Source: Chryseobacterium sp. PMSZPI (lineage in GTDB: Bacteria > Bacteroidota > Bacteroidia > Flavobacteriales > Weeksellaceae). Taken from it: DNA of 44,778 nt. Under the pieces are notes generated by a model. The model ran no database searches and was not told where the DNA came from. It saw nothing but the letters and a program-made list of their open reading frames with translations. Below, one piece after another: positions 14,745-22,807 of this stretch. Location: NCBI RefSeq assembly GCF_002835665.1, contig NZ_PIZV01000065.1, positions 1 to 44,778 on the forward strand, given 5' to 3'. Every line of letters starts with the position of its first letter. Positions within the stretch are counted from its first letter, which is position 1. Position numbers and translations under genes: made by a program.

Positions 14745-15482
14745 ATGTATAAACGTTTATTACACTTTAACCTTGGGCTATTTTTTCTAGCAATATTTTT
14801 ATTTCCACAACTTACAAAAGCCAGTGCTTATTGGATGGAGATTCATGGAACGGGAAAATTAAATAGTCCGGTAACGGTCCAGGTTTGCTATGGTTTTGTT
14901 GATGAGTTAAGCCAGCGACATCGTACTACAGGTCCGGAATTTCAGGAAATCAAAAATTTTCAGTTTTTTATTCTTAATAGCAAAGGTGAAAAATCAAAAA
15001 TGCAACTACAACTCAGAGGAGATCATTGGGAGGGCAACTTTATGCCTAATACTGAAGGAACTTATAGGATTTTAGGCATGAATGATCAACTACCTGTTCT
15101 TATGCGATCAAAAAATCCACAGGAAAACGTTCGCCCTATCGACTTTATGTGTAGCGAATATCATATTGGAAAAAAAACCGACACATTCAGCCCTGCCCAA
15201 TTTATGGATATTATTCTTCAAGAAAAGGAAGGAGTTTATACGGTTTTACCTTATCGTAATATGAAGCCTTCTGACAAAGGAAGTCTTGTCAGAATATTTA
15301 ACCCTGAAAATTGGGAGAAAAATATTCCGGTCGATGAAAATCATCATGTTGTTTTCAAGCCTACCATGCCTGGTCTTTATGTCATTCGGGAAGACTGGTA
15401 CGATAATACATCAGGGACTTTTCAAGGAAACACCTATGGGAAAATACGTTATAGAAATAACTATTGCTTATGGATTAACTAA
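14745..15482 (+). CDS. Secreted DUF4198-like protein, 245 aa
   Basis: A signal peptide (residues 1-27, hydrophobic LGLFFLAIFLFP, then ASA) precedes a mature N-terminus AYWMEIHGTGKLNSPVTVQV. That start and the overall size resemble DUF4198 periplasmic proteins, in which an aromatic-rich xxWxE segment is followed by beta strands. A second similar strand pattern (GLYVIREDWYDNTSG) lies near the C-terminus. DUF4198 proteins often accompany metal or siderophore uptake genes, and here a TonB-dependent receptor gene is the convergent neighbour, separated by a shared terminator. The assignment rests on N-terminal pattern and context; a substrate-binding or carrier role is inference. Confidence 0.65.
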   Translation: MYKRLLHFNLGLFFLAIFLFPQLTKASAYWMEIHGTGKLNSPVTVQVCYGFVDELSQRHRTTGPEFQEIKNFQFFILNSKGEKSKMQLQLRGDHWEGNFMPNTEGTYRILGMNDQLPVLMRSKNPQENVRPIDFMCSEYHIGKKTDTFSPAQFMDIILQEKEGVYTVLPYRNMKPSDKGSLVRIFNPENWEKNIPVDENHHVVFKPTMPGLYVIREDWYDNTSGTFQGNTYGKIRYRNNYCLWIN

Positions 15483-15500
15483 AATATTCGCCAATAATAC

Positions 15501-15532
15501 AAAAGCCCGAACATTGTAGTTCAGGCTTTTTC
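15501..15532. terminator. Bidirectional terminator
   Basis: AAAAGCCCGAAC pairs with GTTCAGGCTTTT with one mismatch, and both strands have a U tract. It separates the convergent DUF4198-like and TonB receptor genes. Confidence 0.75.
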
Positions 15533-15548
15533 AATATTAAAAATCTAT

Positions 15549-17933
15549 TTAAAATTTCAAGGAAACACTTCCTAAGAAACGAGATGGTGCTTGTGGCGTT
15601 AAACGTACAGACCAAGCTTTTTCATTCGTAATATTGTCAAATTTTAATCCTATTCTATATTTTGGCTGATCATAGAAAATCCCTAAATCAAGCATGGTAT
15701 AAGACGGTATAATGACTTTAGCAGTCTGTGTATTGGTTTGATAAGATGAAGATCCCATATTTCCACCCCCTCCTATTCCAAGGCCTTTTAATTTACCTTG
15801 TGGGATTCTATAACTGATCCAGAAATTGAACATGTTAGCAGGTCCTGATAGTGCAGGTCTCAATCCATTAACAGAAGGATTCGCATTGGTATATTTACTG
15901 TCATTATAAGCATAGCCCGCCACAATATTCAACCCATCAAAAGGATTGGCTGTCAACTCAGCTTCAAACCCTTTACTCAACTGTGTTCCATCCTGAATGG
16001 AGTAATTGATATCATCAGGATTGGTTCTCAATATATTATCTACACGAATATTATAATAACTTAATGTTCCTACTAATTTATGGTTGAAAACATCGGCTTT
16101 CATCCCGAATTCAAGCTGATTAGCATATTCGGGTCTGAAAGAATTTCCGTTAATATCAACTCCGCTCACATTATTGAAACCATTCATATAGTTTCCAAAT
16201 AGGGAAAGTTTATTTTTTACCACTTCATACACTAAGCCTAATTTGGGAGAAAATGCTGTTTGACCATACGGTCCGGATTGTACTCCACTATTACTTAATC
16301 CCCCTTTTATTTCACCTGTTGTAATATCATACACCCCTTTAAACTGAAACCTGTCTACTCGCAAACTTGCCATTACCATCAACTGATCGGAAACATTAAA
16401 AACGTTGGATACATAAGCAGCATATGTATTATCTCCATTATTTTCTTTTCTCATCGCTGAAGTTGCCGTAAGGGCATCAATAGTGTTGCGGTTTACTCTA
16501 AAATCAGCAGAAGGATGAACAAAATTAAAAACTTTGGTGTTAGTATGATAACGGTCAAAATGATTGGAATTGTTATAATAATCCAATCCTACAACCATTC
16601 TGTTTCTAAAACGTCCGATATGAAAATCTCCGATAAAGTTTTGTTGAATATTCGTTGCAATAAATGATGTGGTTCCCACCATAACCTGAGCACTTGCGGT
16701 AGAATCCGTTTTTCCGTTGATGGCAGAGATATACCCATTAATAGTCGATCTTGCCCGGGAAACTATAGTTTGGGAAGTCCAGTTTTCTGAAACCTTATAA
16801 TTCAACTGAGCGAAAATATTCATCATCTGCGTTTCATAAGCCAAATCATCTCCTAAAAAGTTTTTATAATAAGGAAACTTCATATCTGCAATAGATTGTG
16901 TCTTGTTGCTTCCCGTATAAGGATTAAAACGTACCACAGATGTTCCTTTTGCCTGATTAAATTCTACATCCAGCAAAAGTGACATACGATCATTGATCTG
17001 ATATGAAAAGCTTGGTGCTATTGCCAAAGAATTCGTAAACCCTAAGTCCTGGAAACTTTTCTCAAAAGTTCCTGCAGCATTAAGACGGAAAAGAGCTGTT
17101 TTGTCTTTGTTAACCGGAGTATTTACATCTACTGTCAAACGGTTGTAATCCCAACTACCTCCCACATAACCAACTTCTCCCCCAAAACCATTATAAGGTT
17201 TTTTGGTAACACGGTTATATACTCCTCCGTAACTGCTGGCAACACTTTTCCCAAACAGAGTTGCAGAAGGCCCTTTAATTGCCTCAATACGCTCCAAATT
17301 TACCGGATCAATCACTGAAAATGCTGCTCCTGCAACACCATTTCTGGCATTCGGTTCCGTTTCAAATCCTCGTGAACGAAATGTTACTCTTCCCTGATTA
17401 GCAATCATCGGAACTCCGGCTCCCGGTACATTTTTAGAAATACTTCCAAGATCAACTGCAACTTGTTCTTGAAATAATTCTTTGGTAACTGTATTATAAA
17501 CCTGAGGATTTTCCAAGTTTTTTAAGGGTAATCTAGCAACGAATCCGCTTTCTTTTTTAGAAAATCTATTAACGTTTTTCATGATCACCACTTCTTGTAT
17601 GGCTTGAATATTTTCTTTGGTTAATTGATAATCAAGCGTAGTGTTTTCTCCTGCTTTCACTTCCACCGGAAGACGAACTTCTTTGCTTCCCAGAATTTGT
17701 AATTTGATTGTATATTGTCCTGCTGGCAGGTTCACAAATTTGTAGTTTCCTTCATCATCAGTAAGCGTTTGGTGATTGGTATCTAACAACGAAACCGATA
17801 TTGCTCTTAAAGGCTGTCCATCTATCATGGTTACTTTTCCGGTTATCCCGTTTTGTATATCCTGGGCATTAGCATGGATTGAGCTTAATAAAGAAAAGAA
17901 GATAAATAAGAATGGCTTAAACCATTGGATCAT
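15549..17933 (-). CDS. TonB-dependent siderophore-type outer-membrane receptor
   Basis: From ATG 17933 the protein is 794 aa. It has a signal peptide (MIQWFKPFLFIFFSLLSS, cleaved near ANAQ) and a carboxypeptidase-regulatory-like beta domain at about residues 26-105 (GITGKVTMIDGQPLRAISV start). The plug domain is at about 120-250 (VTFRSRGFETEPNARNGV, RIEAIKGPSATLFGK). A 22-strand-type barrel follows, ending in an aromatic C-terminus RFLGSVSLKF. The plug sequence resembles FhuA/FpvA-type siderophore receptors, so ferric-siderophore import is likely; the ligand is unknown. An in-frame ATG at 18029 would add 32 residues, so the start is not settled. The gene converges with the DUF4198-like gene. 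Confidence 0.9.
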   Translation of the reverse strand: MIQWFKPFLFIFFSLLSSIHANAQDIQNGITGKVTMIDGQPLRAISVSLLDTNHQTLTDDEGNYKFVNLPAGQYTIKLQILGSKEVRLPVEVKAGENTTLDYQLTKENIQAIQEVVIMKNVNRFSKKESGFVARLPLKNLENPQVYNTVTKELFQEQVAVDLGSISKNVPGAGVPMIANQGRVTFRSRGFETEPNARNGVAGAAFSVIDPVNLERIEAIKGPSATLFGKSVASSYGGVYNRVTKKPYNGFGGEVGYVGGSWDYNRLTVDVNTPVNKDKTALFRLNAAGTFEKSFQDLGFTNSLAIAPSFSYQINDRMSLLLDVEFNQAKGTSVVRFNPYTGSNKTQSIADMKFPYYKNFLGDDLAYETQMMNIFAQLNYKVSENWTSQTIVSRARSTINGYISAINGKTDSTASAQVMVGTTSFIATNIQQNFIGDFHIGRFRNRMVVGLDYYNNSNHFDRYHTNTKVFNFVHPSADFRVNRNTIDALTATSAMRKENNGDNTYAAYVSNVFNVSDQLMVMASLRVDRFQFKGVYDITTGEIKGGLSNSGVQSGPYGQTAFSPKLGLVYEVVKNKLSLFGNYMNGFNNVSGVDINGNSFRPEYANQLEFGMKADVFNHKLVGTLSYYNIRVDNILRTNPDDINYSIQDGTQLSKGFEAELTANPFDGLNIVAGYAYNDSKYTNANPSVNGLRPALSGPANMFNFWISYRIPQGKLKGLGIGGGGNMGSSSYQTNTQTAKVIIPSYTMLDLGIFYDQPKYRIGLKFDNITNEKAWSVRLTPQAPSRFLGSVSLKF

Positions 17934-18067
17934 TTTGTGTTTTAAAACATCAGTAGTCTGTACTATTTCCACAGAACTACGGCTGGCTACCTGCTTGATC
18001 AGGAAGTCATTTTCGGTACATTCAGTCATTTTTTCAGCCTTATTTAAAATAATTATAAATAATAGTG

Positions 18068-18098
18068 CAAAATAACGGAATACTAATTTCACCCACAA
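18068..18098 (-). promoter_or_regulatory. Putative promoter of the TonB receptor gene
   Basis: On the minus strand TTG (18098-18096) is followed after 20 bp by TTATTTTG (18075-18068), a 7/8 match to TAnnTTTG. It predicts an mRNA start near 18060, upstream of both candidate ATGs (18029 and 17933). Confidence 0.45.
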
Positions 18099-18152
18099 TA
18101 TTAATTTGAATTATTCTAAATAAACATATCAAAAATCATATAAAAATATCTT

Positions 18153-18344
18153 TATATCCGTTGTGCATTACTTTCACTTATAATGACTGATAGCCTATGA
18201 TATCATTAATTTTTGCCTTAAGATTAACAAAAAAGATGAATAGTTATTCTTTATAGCCTTCATCACTTTTAGCTTCCAGCTCCCGGCCTCAAGGCTGTTT
18301 TATTCCGAACTGACATTAAAATATCAAAATGCACAACGGGTATA
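18153..18344. repeat. 192-bp element bounded by 17-bp inverted repeats
   Basis: The left arm 18153-18169 reads TATATCCGTTGTGCATT. The right arm 18328-18344 is its reverse complement with one mismatch (TATACCCGTTGTGCATT). The interior has no reading frame. It occupies most of the divergent region between the TonB receptor gene and the DUF2490 gene and looks like a miniature inverted-repeat element, or a widely spaced regulatory dyad. Confidence 0.65.
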
Positions 18345-18441
18345 TTTGTTCCTAAAACTTTTCAAAACCAACTCTTTATTTTGTCATGTTTTTAAACAGT
18401 ATTAAAAGATTTTGAATAATCATTGAATAAAATAAAGTATT

Positions 18442-18449
18442 TAAATTTG
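18442..18449 (+). promoter_or_regulatory. Putative promoter (TAAATTTG) of the DUF2490 gene
   Basis: An exact TAnnTTTG element, with a TTG 16 bp upstream (shorter than usual). It predicts a transcript starting after the upstream in-frame ATG at 18452, which supports the start at 18539. Confidence 0.45.
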
Positions 18450-18538
18450 TTATGATAAAATATTTTCACTGCGAAACGTCAACATCTTTATTCTTTAAGA
18501 TTTCGCAGATAGTAAAATTTAAATTGAAGCCGTTATTC

Positions 18539-19348
18539 ATGATGTTTAGTGTAAAGAAAATTTTTACAGGGTTATTTTTATTAAGTTGTATCGGAACTGT
18601 TGTAAAAGCACAGATCAGTCCTCCTGGATTGGGAGACGCCAACACTGCTTTTTGGTCTGCTTTTGGAGTAAAGTGTCAATTAGATTCTTTAGGAAAAAAA
18701 CAGACATTGAGCTATATCGCCATAGGACGTAAAAGCAATCTTGATGATGATAATTTATTTTCAAAACAGGCTATTTTTGTTTTAAACCACGAGGTTTACA
18801 ATTCCTTTGCCCCTCATCAGCAATACAGTTATGCTATCAGCTATAGACGTCAGCCTCAATATGACAGCTCTGCACCTTACGAAAAAGAAGATACGGAACA
18901 GGAATTCAGAATCTACGGAAGATATGCCTATACTTTCGATCTTGGGAAAAAACTAAAATTAAAGAACACAATCCGACAAGAGTTCAGAAAATTTTTCGAT
19001 CCAGATTTTCATCAAGTTGAAGAAGACTTTCAGCTAAGAACCCGGATTAAAAGTCAATTAACTTATAATTTATCTCCTAAAAACAATCAAAAACTGGCGC
19101 TCAGTGCAGAAGCTCTGTTTTCCATCAGTCATCTTAATGAGCCTGATTCACAATGGACTTCTTTTGGATATAGAGAAATGCGTATCGCAGCTTATTATAT
19201 GTTCAATATCCCTCATACTCCTTTTACGGTAGATATAGGATATATGGACGACCTAATCAGGGGTAGCAAAAGTATTCACCATGGTGGTGTACATTATCTG
19301 GCAGCCGACCTGATCTGGAATATTCCTTATAAAAAAACTGATTTATAG
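18539..19348 (+). CDS. DUF2490 outer-membrane beta-barrel protein, 269 aa
   Basis: The start MMFSVKKIFTGLFLLSC gives a proper signal peptide, cleaved near VKAQ. The frame also opens at an ATG at 18452, but that would add 29 residues and lie at the predicted transcript start. The mature protein follows the DUF2490 pattern: an N-terminal NTAFWSAFGVKCQLDSLGKKQTLSY strand pair, repeated alternating strands (YSYAISYRRQPQYD, LKNTIRQEFRKF, FQLRTRIKSQLTYNLSPK) and a C-terminal VHYLAADLIWNIP strand suited to barrel insertion. DUF2490 proteins are predicted outer-membrane barrels of unknown function. It is followed by a good terminator. Confidence 0.8.
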   Translation: MMFSVKKIFTGLFLLSCIGTVVKAQISPPGLGDANTAFWSAFGVKCQLDSLGKKQTLSYIAIGRKSNLDDDNLFSKQAIFVLNHEVYNSFAPHQQYSYAISYRRQPQYDSSAPYEKEDTEQEFRIYGRYAYTFDLGKKLKLKNTIRQEFRKFFDPDFHQVEEDFQLRTRIKSQLTYNLSPKNNQKLALSAEALFSISHLNEPDSQWTSFGYREMRIAAYYMFNIPHTPFTVDIGYMDDLIRGSKSIHHGGVHYLAADLIWNIPYKKTDL

Positions 19349-19370
19349 ATCTTACTACATTATTTTTAAA

Positions 19371-19403
19371 AAAATCCCAATCATTTCTGAATGGGATTTT
19401 AAT
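19371..19403 (+). terminator. Terminator of the DUF2490 gene
   Basis: AAAATCCCAATCA pairs with TGAATGGGATTTT (12 of 13) around a TTTC loop, then AATTT. Confidence 0.8.
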
Positions 19404-19461
19404 TTGGAAAACTTTGGGTAATCCAACAATATAATTGAGTTATGAATGTTTGGTGCACATT

Positions 19462-20154
19462 TTAATTACAAAGCGTCAAAAACTGGCGGCTCATTTGTAC
19501 TTTAAACTTCGCCTCTGATCTTGACTGCGCATAGATGGTATACTCAAAAGCTCGAATATTTTTTAGCTTCTGATCAATAAACTCTGCAATCTCCACAATG
19601 GAAAAAACGAAATCTCTGTATAAAGCCATGTTTACTGTTTGCCCATAGTAGGGTAAATAAGCTTTCAAAAATGGAATTACTTTTTGGTGGCGGTTATAAC
19701 TAATGCAATATCCAACTCCTTCTACGGAAGTAATGATATCATAATTATTAATATAGTCCAGGATATTTTTACTTCCATCTAGGGCACTGCTGTTTTTTGA
19801 ACAATACTTATTGATCTTATCCAAAATGTGTTGGGCATACTCCATCATTGAAATATTTTTAAACTCAAAGACCTGATGTAAGTTTTTTTTAGATGTTTCT
19901 TTGTTACAATCAATGCAGAAAGAGATTCCTATTTTTTCGTGGTAAGGGAAAAAACAGTCTTTAACTTCAATAGAAGCATCAGCCTGTACTCTGTCTTCTG
20001 CAAAATTATAATACAGGTAGGGAGAATATAAATCTGCAAGAGCTTTCAGATAATCTATTTCACTTGCATTATGATATGCTTCAAACCATTTTTCAAGGTT
20101 GTTATAATAGTAACTTTCAAAGTCTTTAAAGTTTAAGTAAAATGGTAATTCCAT
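19462..20154 (-). CDS. Protein of unknown function, 230 aa
   Basis: From ATG 20154 (MELPFYLNFKDFESYYYNN) the protein is aromatic- and Lys-rich, with no signal peptide, no membrane segment and no motif I recognise. A CIDC pair near residue 90 is the only clustered-cysteine feature. The helical segments KALADLYSPYLYYNF and VFSIVEIAEFIDQKLKNI suggest a mostly alpha-helical cytoplasmic protein. The frame extends to a TTG at 20178, but that TTG lies inside the predicted -7 element, so the ATG is preferred. It stands alone behind a palindromic, operator-like promoter, which suggests tight regulation. Confidence 0.65.
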   Translation of the reverse strand: MELPFYLNFKDFESYYYNNLEKWFEAYHNASEIDYLKALADLYSPYLYYNFAEDRVQADASIEVKDCFFPYHEKIGISFCIDCNKETSKKNLHQVFEFKNISMMEYAQHILDKINKYCSKNSSALDGSKNILDYINNYDIITSVEGVGYCISYNRHQKVIPFLKAYLPYYGQTVNMALYRDFVFSIVEIAEFIDQKLKNIRAFEYTIYAQSRSEAKFKVQMSRQFLTLCN

Positions 20155-20175
20155 AGCTCTGTAATTTTGATGAGA

Positions 20176-20211
20176 CAAAGCTATTACCGTAATGCGACAA
20201 AACTTGACGCA
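20176..20211 (-). promoter_or_regulatory. Promoter with operator-like dyad for the 230-aa gene
   Basis: The minus strand carries TAGCTTTG at 20183-20176, an exact TAnnTTTG. Directly upstream, 20193-20211, is the dyad TGCG-n-CAA-nnn-TTG-n-CGCA (7-bp arms), placed where the -33 element should be. Confidence 0.5.
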
Positions 20212-20291
20212 ATATATTTTTTGTTGATTTTTTTAGAAAAAGAATCTGAAAATATGAGATAGCTAGTTATAAGTCTACAACCTGCAAATCA

Positions 20292-21824
20292 TTATTTATC
20301 ATAATTTCTCATCATATATTCAAAGTAATGAATCATCTTCAGATAGTTTTCAATACTAAGGTATTCATTAGTACTGTGAAGACTTTGTTGCTCAAAACGG
20401 TTGATTTTGATTGGCATAAACCTATACACATTTTTGCTTACAATCTCATATCGAGCCGCATCCGTTCCTGCCATAGTAAGATACGGTGTTACAATAGCAG
20501 CAGGATATATTTCTTTAACTCCGGCTTCTATAAGTTTAAATGCCTTAGTATTTGTAGGAGAAATTGCTGAAGCTTCTCTGGTATTATCAATTTCTTCAAC
20601 CTCAACATCGAAGCCTTTGGTTGCTTTTGCGATATGTTCCCTGACATCTTTTACCGTATTCCCGGGAAGGAGCCTGAAATTAACGACAAATTCTACTTCG
20701 GGGGCAAGCACATTGGTCCCGTCACTTCCTTTCATCATCGTTAGGGCTGTTGTGGTTCTTACCAATGCATTGGTTGTATTGGTTTTGGTAAGCTTTGATA
20801 ATAACATAGGTTTCAAAAGCCATTGATTAGCTATCGCCAACCTGCTTGTAAAGGGCATTGTACCTCCAATATTATCAAAGAATTCTTTAATCAAAGGGGT
20901 TATGGTAGGTTTCATCTGATGATCTTCCAAACGTTGCATAATGACTGCTGCTTTCCCGATAGCACTTTCCATAGGTGGCATAGAAGAATGCCCTCCAAGT
21001 CCCTTCACCTTAATTTTGGCAGAAAGAAATCCTTTTTCGGCACATCCAACAACAGCAATATCAGAATCTATTCCGGCTACATTTCCTTTTCGCATAATCA
21101 ATCCTCCTTCGTCATAAACTGCATCAAACTTCAATCCTTTTTTCTTAAAATAATCTGCAATCTGCGTCGCTCCCTTCTTTCCTCCAACTTCTTCATCAAA
21201 ACCAAAGGCAAGATAAATATCACGTTGAGGAATTTGTTTGTTTTTAATCAAATTATTCATTGATTCCATTAATGAAAAAAGCATCCCTTTCATATCAATC
21301 GCTCCTCTACCATAAATTCTTCCATTGGCAACAGCTCCTGAAAAAGGAGCAAAATCCCAATCTTCCGCCACTTTTGTAACAGGCTCTAGCGGTTGATCTT
21401 CCGGCCGGAAAATATTTTCTTCTTTATTTTTGATATCAGCATCTCCCGGAGGTACTACATCCATATGAGAAAGAAATAAAACAGGCTCTAATGAGGGATT
21501 ATTTCCTTTAAGCCTGAATACCAAACCATATTGATTCACTTCAACATTTTCGGTATGTTGAAATACCAATGGATAAGTTGTTTTCAAATATTCTTTAAAC
21601 CTAGCAAATGGTTCATAGTTAAATTCTCCCAAACTTCCTGTAGATACTGTAGGGATCTTGATTCCTCCTGATAAATGCATTACTGCAGAATCATTTTTAA
21701 CAGGCTTCCATCCTTCACCTGTTCCCATATTATTTTTCTTAAAAGGATAGGTATACGTCTTAATGAGTAATACGGCAACGAGAATAATAAGAATACCCAG
21801 AATGATTAAAAGGACTTTCTTCAT
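20292..21824 (-). CDS. M20-family metallopeptidase (PM20D1/carboxypeptidase-S-like)
   Basis: The 510-aa protein has one N-terminal membrane anchor (residues 3-23, VLLIILGILIILVAVLLI), so the catalytic part faces the periplasm. The di-zinc M20 motifs are in order: FLSHMDVVPPGD (His and Asp), YGRGAIDMKGM (Asp), GFDEEVGGKKG (catalytic and ligand Glu), the dimerisation-domain GLGGHSSMPPMESAIG, and a late MAGTDAARY. The length and arrangement fit carboxypeptidase S/PM20D1-like enzymes, which cleave or condense N-acyl amino acids or dipeptides. The substrate is not predictable. It is monocistronic, with no obvious terminator behind it. Confidence 0.9.
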   Translation of the reverse strand: MKKVLLIILGILIILVAVLLIKTYTYPFKKNNMGTGEGWKPVKNDSAVMHLSGGIKIPTVSTGSLGEFNYEPFARFKEYLKTTYPLVFQHTENVEVNQYGLVFRLKGNNPSLEPVLFLSHMDVVPPGDADIKNKEENIFRPEDQPLEPVTKVAEDWDFAPFSGAVANGRIYGRGAIDMKGMLFSLMESMNNLIKNKQIPQRDIYLAFGFDEEVGGKKGATQIADYFKKKGLKFDAVYDEGGLIMRKGNVAGIDSDIAVVGCAEKGFLSAKIKVKGLGGHSSMPPMESAIGKAAVIMQRLEDHQMKPTITPLIKEFFDNIGGTMPFTSRLAIANQWLLKPMLLSKLTKTNTTNALVRTTTALTMMKGSDGTNVLAPEVEFVVNFRLLPGNTVKDVREHIAKATKGFDVEVEEIDNTREASAISPTNTKAFKLIEAGVKEIYPAAIVTPYLTMAGTDAARYEIVSKNVYRFMPIKINRFEQQSLHSTNEYLSIENYLKMIHYFEYMMRNYDK

Positions 21825-22097
21825 GGCGGATCAATTTTGTGAAATGGTTTAGTTTGATAAATATAGCAAAGTATTTTTTCTTTAACAATTTTAAAATCCG
21901 GATTTCCAATGTACTTCGACTGTTTTATGAAATGAGAAAACCGAAAGACCTGCGCTTTTAAATAAAAATTAAAGCTTTAATTGTTGGTCAGGAGTAATCA
22001 TCAAAGAATAGCTATAAAGCTGAAATTACTTTTTGTCTTTATACAATTTTGTCCCCTTTTGAATATTTCAATCGTCATCACAGTAAAAGATTATAGT

Positions 22098-22703
22098 ATG
22101 AAAAATATTTTGCACATTATTTCCAGCCCAAGAGCTGATCAATCTTATAGTAAAGGACTTAGCTCAGCCATTATAGATCGACTGTCCCAGTCTAACAACA
22201 TTCATAAAATCGTAGTACGAGATTTAATCAAAGAAGTACCACCTCTTGCGGATGAAGTTTCAATCCATGAGTTTTATAAACATCCTGGAATGTATGACGA
22301 ACGCAGCAATCAATTGCTTTCTTATGCCAATATGATTGTCGAAGAGGTGAAAGAAGCAGATGTTATTGTAATTGGGACTCCTATGTACAACTTTGGAATT
22401 TCCGCTTCTTTAAAAACATGGCTAGACCAATTGATTCGGGCAGGCATTACTTACACTTTTGATGAACAGGGAAATCGTATAGGACAATTTAAAAACAAGA
22501 AAGTTTATCTCGCTATTGCTTCCGGTGGGCGAAAAACAGAAGGAAATCCCGATTACCTGGCTGCTTATCTCAAAGATGTTTTGAAAACTTATGCCGGAAT
22601 TACAAATGTAAAAGCTTATTGGGTTGAAGGGACTGTTGAAAATGGCTTTAAAGCAAACTATGATCAGGTTTTAAATGATTTTACATCAGACAACGAAAGC
22701 TAA
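22098..22703 (+). CDS. azoR: FMN-dependent NADH-azoreductase (flavodoxin-like fold)
   Basis: From ATG 22098 (MKNILHIISSPRADQSYSKG) the product is 201 aa, the normal AzoR length. The FMN phosphate loop SSPRADQSYS and the flavin-contacting GTPMYNFGISASLKTWLDQ and IASGGRKTEG segments are present. Such enzymes reduce quinones and azo compounds by two electrons and are usually linked to quinone or oxidant stress. The frame opens 39 codons earlier at ATG 21981, but that extension is hydrophobic and unlike the family. It is divergent from the peptidase gene and followed by a bidirectional terminator. Confidence 0.92.
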   Translation: MKNILHIISSPRADQSYSKGLSSAIIDRLSQSNNIHKIVVRDLIKEVPPLADEVSIHEFYKHPGMYDERSNQLLSYANMIVEEVKEADVIVIGTPMYNFGISASLKTWLDQLIRAGITYTFDEQGNRIGQFKNKKVYLAIASGGRKTEGNPDYLAAYLKDVLKTYAGITNVKAYWVEGTVENGFKANYDQVLNDFTSDNES

Positions 22704-22710
22704 ATGCAAA

Positions 22711-22750
22711 AAAAATAGAGGCTGCTCCTATAAGAAGTCAGCCTCTGCTA
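22711..22750. terminator. Terminator behind azoR
   Basis: AGAGGCTG pairs with CAGCCTCT around a 14-nt loop. The proximal A tract would give a U tract for minus-strand transcripts of the convergent gene. Confidence 0.65.
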
Positions 22751-22760
22751 TATTGTATAT

Positions 22761-22796
22761 ATGAAAAACAAGATTTTCGGGAAACCTTGTTTCATG
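22761..22796 (-). terminator. Possible terminator hairpin of the 430-aa secreted protein gene
   Basis: On the minus strand ATGAAACAAG pairs with CTTGTTTTTCAT (one bulge) around TTTCCCGAAAAT. There is no clean U tract after it. Confidence 0.4.
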
Positions 22797-22807
22797 TATT
22801 ACATTTT

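Noticed and set aside
17934..18060. Riboswitch in the TonB receptor leader
   Set aside because: No cobalamin, FMN or other riboswitch core motif is recognisable; the segment reads as open coding sequence.
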